Source: Magnetococcales bacterium DCbin2
GTDB lineage: Bacteria; Pseudomonadota; Magnetococcia; Magnetococcales; UBA8363
NCBI GenBank assembly: GCA_002753615.1
Contig: PEAO01000010.1
Coordinates: 1 to 43,835, forward strand
Reading direction: 5' to 3'
DNA length: 43,835 nt
In this document: piece by piece, positions 39,881-43,835 of the stretch
How the letters are laid out: each line of letters starts with the position of its first letter
Numbering within the stretch: the stretch's first letter is position 1
The notes under the pieces: model-generated
What the model was told of the DNA's origin: nothing
Seen by the model: the letters and a program-made list of their open reading frames with translations, nothing else
Databases searched by the model: none
Program-made: the position numbers and the translations under genes

Positions 39881-40579
39881 ATGGATGAATCGGTATGGAC
39901 CTGGATTCAATGGTATGATGGCGCGGATAGGATTGTGCGGTTTGTCTTTATTTTTCTTGCTTTGGCATCTCTTTGGAGTTGGACGATCATTTTAGCAAAG
40001 GTGTGGCAGTTTTCCCAGGTTATCCGGCGTGAAAGAAAGCTCAATCGTTGTTTGGTTGATCCTTTCCGGGGGCTGGATTCTTTGGTGACGGCGGGATCAT
40101 CGCCGTCACCGACGATGGTTCTTTTGGAGCGGTTTAAGCAGGGGGTGTCTGTGGGGATTTTCCAGACGCGCCATGATATTGAATCCAACTTGGCGCAGAC
40201 GGTACGGGAACAACGGATTATTTTGGAGAACGGTCTTTCCGTCCTTGCCACCATTGGCAGTGCCTCCCCTTTTGTCGGTCTTTTGGGGACGGTCTGGGGC
40301 ATTATGCACGCCTTGGAGGCCCTTGGGAAACAGGCACTTGTGACGATGGATTTGGTGGCAGGTCCTGTGGCGGAAGCCTTGGTGGCCACGGCTGTGGGGC
40401 TGTTTGCCGCCATTCCTGCCGTGATGGGTTATAATTTTCTCATTCGCTATCTGCGCCGTATCATGACCATGGTGGAGAGTAACGCACTCCATATCGCCAA
40501 TCGCCCGATTGTGTACCCGGAAATGGATTCTGACGGGGAGACTTCAGTCTCCATCATGATGCCATGGATGCCGAGGTAA
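39881..40579 (+). CDS. exbB: ExbB/TolQ-family proton channel subunit
   Basis: The 232-residue protein has the MotA/TolQ/ExbB layout: an N-terminal membrane helix ([18 protein letters not shown]), a cytoplasmic loop, and two further helices with [20 protein letters not shown] and [20 protein letters not shown]. TolQ is the alternative, but tonB directly upstream and a TonB receptor favour ExbB. It builds the proton-driven motor with ExbD. Confidence 0.92.
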   Translation: MDESVWTWIQWYDGADRIVRFVFIFLALASLWSWTIILAKVWQFSQVIRRERKLNRCLVDPFRGLDSLVTAGSSPSPTMVLLERFKQGVSVGIFQTRHDIESNLAQTVREQRIILENGLSVLATIGSASPFVGLLGTVWGIMHALEALGKQALVTMDLVAGPVAEALVATAVGLFAAIPAVMGYNFLIRYLRRIMTMVESNALHIANRPIVYPEMDSDGETSVSIMMPWMPR

Positions 40580-40583
40580 AATC

Positions 40584-41006
40584 ATGGCCAGCGGACCTAT
40601 CGGCGAAACAGACCCCGATCAACCTTTGTCCGAGATCAACGTGACCCCGTTGGTGGATGTGATGTTGGTTCTTTTGGTTATTTTTATCATTGCCGCCCCG
40701 TTGATGGCCCAGGCACTCAAAGTGGATCTTCCCCAAGTTCATGCCCTCCCGGATGGTGAACAAACGGTGGTGGAACTGTCTGTGGATGCCACAGGGAGGG
40801 TGTTGGTGGATGGGAAGGTGACCGAGGAGGGGCGGCTTGGGGATTTGTTGAAAAGCAGACGGGAACAGCGGCCCGATGCGGTATTGCGTTTGGGTGGCGA
40901 TGCGGCCACCCCGTACCGGAAAATTGCCGAATTGTTGTCCCTGGCGCAAGGAGTCGGTTTTCGCCGCATCGCTTTTGCCACAGCACCGCCCAATCCTGTG
41001 CCATGA
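40584..41006 (+). CDS. exbD: ExbD/TolR-family motor subunit
   Basis: The 140-residue protein has a cytoplasmic N-terminus with LSEINVTPLVDVMLVLLVIF, whose membrane Asp (VDVMLVLL) is the proton-carrying residue, and a periplasmic C-terminal domain (AVLRLGGDAATPYRKIAELL). It follows exbB by four bases and completes the TonB energising complex. Confidence 0.93.
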   Translation: MASGPIGETDPDQPLSEINVTPLVDVMLVLLVIFIIAAPLMAQALKVDLPQVHALPDGEQTVVELSVDATGRVLVDGKVTEEGRLGDLLKSRREQRPDAVLRLGGDAATPYRKIAELLSLAQGVGFRRIAFATAPPNPVP

Positions 41007-41154
41007 AACGGGCAGGTTGATGGCTCGAACATGAATTTGTTGCGTCCACGTTAATCAGATATGCTTTACCTTCTTACGGTTTTCCCGCACAATTGGGTTT
41101 AAGTTGACGACGTATGCCGATGGCATGGCATACCCTTTTTGTCAGGAGAACCCC

Positions 41155-42471
41155 ATGTCGCAAGAAAAGGTCAGTAACCGTTGGTTGGTTGTTGTTGGTG
41201 CTGTTTTGATCCAGCTATCTTTGGGGGCTATCTATGCGTGGTCGGTGTTTACACCGGCGTTGCGGGCGGCTGGTTGGAGCAAGTTGGATACGCAGATCGT
41301 TTTTTCGGTTGGCTTGGCGACCTTCGCGTTGGTGATGGCTTTTTCTGGAAAGAGACTTCCTATTTGGCGACCGCATCGGCTGGCCCGGTGGGGGGGATTG
41401 ACGTTGGGTTTGGGGTATGTTCTCACGGGGGTGCTGGGTGGGGATGGATTTTGGCCGGTTCTCATTGGTGTCGGTTTGATTGGCTCGGCGGGTATTGGTA
41501 TGGGTTATGTTGTCCCCATTGCCGTTGGGATGCGTTGGTTTCCAGATCATAAGGGGTTGATCACCGGCCTTGCGGTTGCCGGTTTTGGATTTGGCGCATT
41601 GGGTTGGGTCAAGATCGCGGGCGACTGGGGCCACTTGATCGAGAGCGTGGGGTTGGCCAAAACATTCATGATTTATGGTGTTGCGTTTACCGGATTGATT
41701 TTTTTAGGTTCGTTATGGATGCACATGCCTTCGGCACAATGGTCTCCGGCGGGCTATACGCCGCCGCCGGTCCAATCGGGTGAAGGTGGGGAGAATTTTT
41801 CCATGACCGAGATGTTGCATACGCCACAATTTTACCTGATTTTCATCACGTTTACCGTCAGTGCCGGGGCGGGTCTCATGGCCATTGGTTTGATGAAGTT
41901 GTATCCCATGGAGGCGTTGCAGGCGGCGGGTTATAATCCTGTGCAGGCCAGTGCCATTGCGGGTACGGCGATGGCGGTCTTTTTCAGTCTTGCCAATGGT
42001 GTGGGCCGCATTGTTTGGGGGATACTCAGCGATTTGTTGGGTCGGAAGCGTTCGATTGTGTTGATGACGTTATCTCAGGGGGCGGTGTTTTTTGCTTTTT
42101 CATCCATGGCGGGCAACGAGGTTTTGCTCTATTTGGGTGCGACGCTCATTGGGTTTAATTTTGGCGGTAATTTTGCGTTGTTTCCGGCTATTACGGCGGA
42201 TGAGTTTGGCAACAAAACCATCGGTCAGAATTATCCACTGATTTTCCTTTCGTATGGTGTTGGGGGTATTTTGTTTCCTATTTTAGGCGGTCTTTTGGGT
42301 GACATGGGCGATTTTCCCCTGGCATTTTCCATTTGCGGCATGGCGTGTATCATGGGGGCGGGGTGTACGGCCATTCTTTTTCCACCGCATGTCGAAGAGG
42401 CGCACAAGCCGTTGAGTATGCATGGTTTTCTCCACCAGTTGCATGTATTCGATCACGAAATCAAGAAATAG
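41155..42471 (+). CDS. OFA-type major facilitator superfamily transporter
   Basis: The 438-residue protein has 12 predicted membrane helices. It matches the oxalate/formate antiporter (OFA) branch: WLVVVGAVLIQLSLGAIYAW and SVFTPALRAAGW at the N-terminus, GIGMGYVVPIAVGMRWFPDH in the first half, and NGVGRIVWGILSDLLGRKRS in the second. The ATG at 41155 has CAGGAGA upstream; the track starts 17 codons early. Substrate is unknown; monocarboxylates are typical. A strong terminator follows. Confidence 0.88.
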   Translation: MSQEKVSNRWLVVVGAVLIQLSLGAIYAWSVFTPALRAAGWSKLDTQIVFSVGLATFALVMAFSGKRLPIWRPHRLARWGGLTLGLGYVLTGVLGGDGFWPVLIGVGLIGSAGIGMGYVVPIAVGMRWFPDHKGLITGLAVAGFGFGALGWVKIAGDWGHLIESVGLAKTFMIYGVAFTGLIFLGSLWMHMPSAQWSPAGYTPPPVQSGEGGENFSMTEMLHTPQFYLIFITFTVSAGAGLMAIGLMKLYPMEALQAAGYNPVQASAIAGTAMAVFFSLANGVGRIVWGILSDLLGRKRSIVLMTLSQGAVFFAFSSMAGNEVLLYLGATLIGFNFGGNFALFPAITADEFGNKTIGQNYPLIFLSYGVGGILFPILGGLLGDMGDFPLAFSICGMACIMGAGCTAILFPPHVEEAHKPLSMHGFLHQLHVFDHEIKK

Positions 42472-42490
42472 CTTGCTCGATTTCTTGTGA

Positions 42491-42524
42491 AAATGGCCGA
42501 GGCGTTGCTTCGGCCATTTTTTTT
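42491..42524 (+). terminator. Intrinsic terminator after the MFS gene
   Basis: A perfect 8-bp stem ATGGCCGA / TCGGCCAT with a nine-base loop is preceded by an A run and followed by eight T residues. It ends the MFS transcript and separates it from the convergent rpn gene. Confidence 0.93.
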
Positions 42525-42536
42525 GTCCGTTTACGT

Positions 42537-43529
42537 TTAAGAAGGCGACGTTTCCGTATCAGAAAAGACTTCATCCAATGATTGGGCATCTATCAATTGA
42601 AGGCTCCACGCTTCCAAGGAGGGTGGTTTGGCTTCGGCGATTTTTTGATTGGCCCAGTCGGGCAGGGTGCCAAAGCGACGATGCAACATGCGCGTTAAAA
42701 TCTTTGCCTCGCCGATTTGGATGCCTTTTTCTTCTCCGAGTTGCAGTCCTTTTTTCTCTCCAGCTTGTCGTCCAATCCGTTCAATGCTCGAAATGTAGGG
42801 CATTTTTTGACTCTCCTCAAAAGCAAAAATTTCCTTCCACAGCCTATTGTCGGCCTCTTCCGGCAGGTGAAGTACCCAGTCGATAAACTGAAAAAGCTTG
42901 ACGACCTGTTGACGGTTAAAACCTTTTTGATACAACTTTTTGATCAGATTCCATTTGGCTTGATAACGATCTTCCGTCTGGTATTTGCTCTTTTTGGCAT
43001 GGTGGTGCGCCAATGTGACGATTGCAAACGGATTGTTGGACTGTTCCAAATCCGATTCTGGGAAGTCCAACAGTTTGACTGCCGTAAATTGATAACTCTG
43101 TTTGGTTCCCCAAAGATCGTAACTGAATTCTGTGGGCCGCCAGCCGACCTCTTCATCTGCAAGGATAGCCAAACCGACGACCGGCACTTGATACAGATCG
43201 AAAGCTCGGTATTGGTAGACATACATCCTTAACTCAAAATCGGACTTTCTGTCTCCCTGGATTTCAATATGGATCAATACCCAGAATTCAACCCCATCAC
43301 GCCGCCACACTTTGACCAGCTTATCCATGCGTCGATCACCGATTTGCGATTCACGGGTGATGCGGGACAGTTCTTTGTCGAGGAACTCAAATCCTTGTTT
43401 CCAGTCAATACCCTCATAAGCCACCGGCAGGAAGAACGCCAGAAACTCAGGAAAATAGGCTTCCAGGATATCTTTCCATGGTGCGTCAAACGCATCGTTT
43501 GGAGGTTTTTCCATGTTTTGGCTGATCAT
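42537..43529 (-). CDS. Rpn-family (PD-(D/E)XK) recombination-promoting nuclease / transposase-like
   Basis: The 330-residue protein matches the Rpn/DUF4351-type family: an N-terminal DAPWKDILEAYFPEFLAFFL, the nuclease core VEFWVLIHIEIQGDRKSDFE with the IHIEIQ strand and then LRMYVYQYRAFDLYQVPVVG, and a C-terminal Glu/Gly/Lys-rich repeat (GEKKGLQLGEEKGIQIGEAK) before a DUF4351-like end. Rpn nucleases promote RecA-independent recombination and are often multicopy. A broken second copy lies just upstream of its start. Confidence 0.88.
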   Translation of the reverse strand: MISQNMEKPPNDAFDAPWKDILEAYFPEFLAFFLPVAYEGIDWKQGFEFLDKELSRITRESQIGDRRMDKLVKVWRRDGVEFWVLIHIEIQGDRKSDFELRMYVYQYRAFDLYQVPVVGLAILADEEVGWRPTEFSYDLWGTKQSYQFTAVKLLDFPESDLEQSNNPFAIVTLAHHHAKKSKYQTEDRYQAKWNLIKKLYQKGFNRQQVVKLFQFIDWVLHLPEEADNRLWKEIFAFEESQKMPYISSIERIGRQAGEKKGLQLGEEKGIQIGEAKILTRMLHRRFGTLPDWANQKIAEAKPPSLEAWSLQLIDAQSLDEVFSDTETSPS

Positions 43530-43551
43530 CGTCCGCTGGGTTATCCCATTT

Positions 43552-43660
43552 GTTCCATGCTTGAAGGGTAAGGCATTTTTGGGTTCTCCTCAAAGTTGAA
43601 AATTTTCTTCCACAGCCTTTTGTTGGCCTATTCCGGCAGGTGAAGCACCCAGTCATCAAA
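43552..43660 (-). pseudogene. 3'-internal fragment of a second rpn gene
   Basis: The minus strand translates as DDWVLHLPE, stop, ANKRLWKKIFNFEENPKMPY followed by PSSME. This matches residues of the adjacent intact Rpn protein (DWVLHLPEEADNRLWKEIFA, FEESQKMPYISSIE). An amber-type stop and loss of both flanks show it is debris. It sits immediately upstream of the intact gene's start, as expected after recombination between tandem copies. Confidence 0.8.
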
Positions 43661-43802
43661 GCGGGATGGCCTCAGGCGCGACGGCTTGTTTACCGCCTGA
43701 CGGATATCTTTGCCTGATGGGTGCGGTGCCAGGGCAATCGCATTTGAAATGAGCATATCCAAGTGTCTCGGAAATAATAAATTATTAAAAGAAAAAAGGG
43801 GT

Positions 43803-43826
43803 CTGGGGGATTGCCCCCAGGGTTTT
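43803..43826. terminator. Terminator-like hairpin at the window end
   Basis: CTGGGGG-attg-CCCCCAG is a perfect 7-bp stem followed by GGTTTTGACTTTTCT and preceded by an A run. It resembles the terminator at 7196-7230 (both share GTCTGGGGG). It may act in either direction. Confidence 0.5.
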
Positions 43827-43835
43827 GACTTTTCT

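Noticed and set aside
1-43835. Magnetosome genes, CRISPR arrays, tRNA/rRNA genes, intact insertion sequences
   Set aside because: I looked for these because of the suspected lineage and accessory content but saw no mam-type genes, no regularly spaced repeats, no tRNA-like cloverleaf and no intact transposase.

Overview
The window looks like chromosome of a flagellated, Gram-negative proteobacterium. Several families (paired FliW-flagellin genes, DUF1640 coiled-coil proteins, Rpn-type nucleases, many PAS kinases and receivers) are a mix I associate with Magnetococcales or deep-branching Alphaproteobacteria. This assignment is inference: no rRNA, tRNA or magnetosome gene is present to fix it.

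Layout. 0.1-6.6 kb is envelope and housekeeping: a GlcD-type FAD oxidase, a BON-domain lipoprotein, yraN-rsmI, and a divergent LpoA-like lipoprotein. A decayed restriction-endonuclease-like gene and small unknown ORFs interrupt it. 6.7-8.6 kb has a stand-alone receiver behind a FliA-like promoter, a strong terminator and an orphan polytopic membrane protein. 8.9-9.8 kb is a two-gene cassette that reads as a Panacea-type antitoxin with a MazF/PemK-like toxin.

9.9-20.3 kb is the most unusual region. It is a ten-kilobase minus-strand run in transcription order: soluble histidine kinase, membrane PAS histidine kinase, Rcp1-like receiver, receiver fused to a KaiA/RsbU-N-like domain, KaiB, KaiC, a second divergent KaiB, PAS-GGDEF diguanylate cyclase, and receiver-PAS-kinase-receiver hybrid. 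It looks like a KaiABC-type timing or switch module with its own phosphorelay input and a c-di-GMP/hybrid-kinase output. A receiver-KaiA-like chimera sits exactly where kaiA lies in cyanobacterial kaiABC. The last three genes are joined by ATGA overlaps.

20.4-22.4 kb has a tandem duplication of a DUF1640-like membrane coiled-coil gene, a decayed DUF1016 gene and suhB. 22.7-33.9 kb is a late flagellar cluster: flgK, flgL, fliW, long flagellin, fliW, short flagellin, a FlaG-like ORF, fliD, two fliS and a FliT-like ORF. It has two sigma-54-type promoters and one FliA-type promoter. 34.0-35.0 kb has a small heat-shock protein and a third DUF1640 paralogue. 35.0-41.0 kb appears to be copper acquisition: a sigma-54 activator without a sensor domain coupled to a SafE-like membrane protein, then an OprC/NosA-type TonB receptor, tonB, exbB and exbD. 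The window ends with an OFA-type MFS transporter, a strong terminator, an Rpn-family nuclease and the debris of a second rpn gene.
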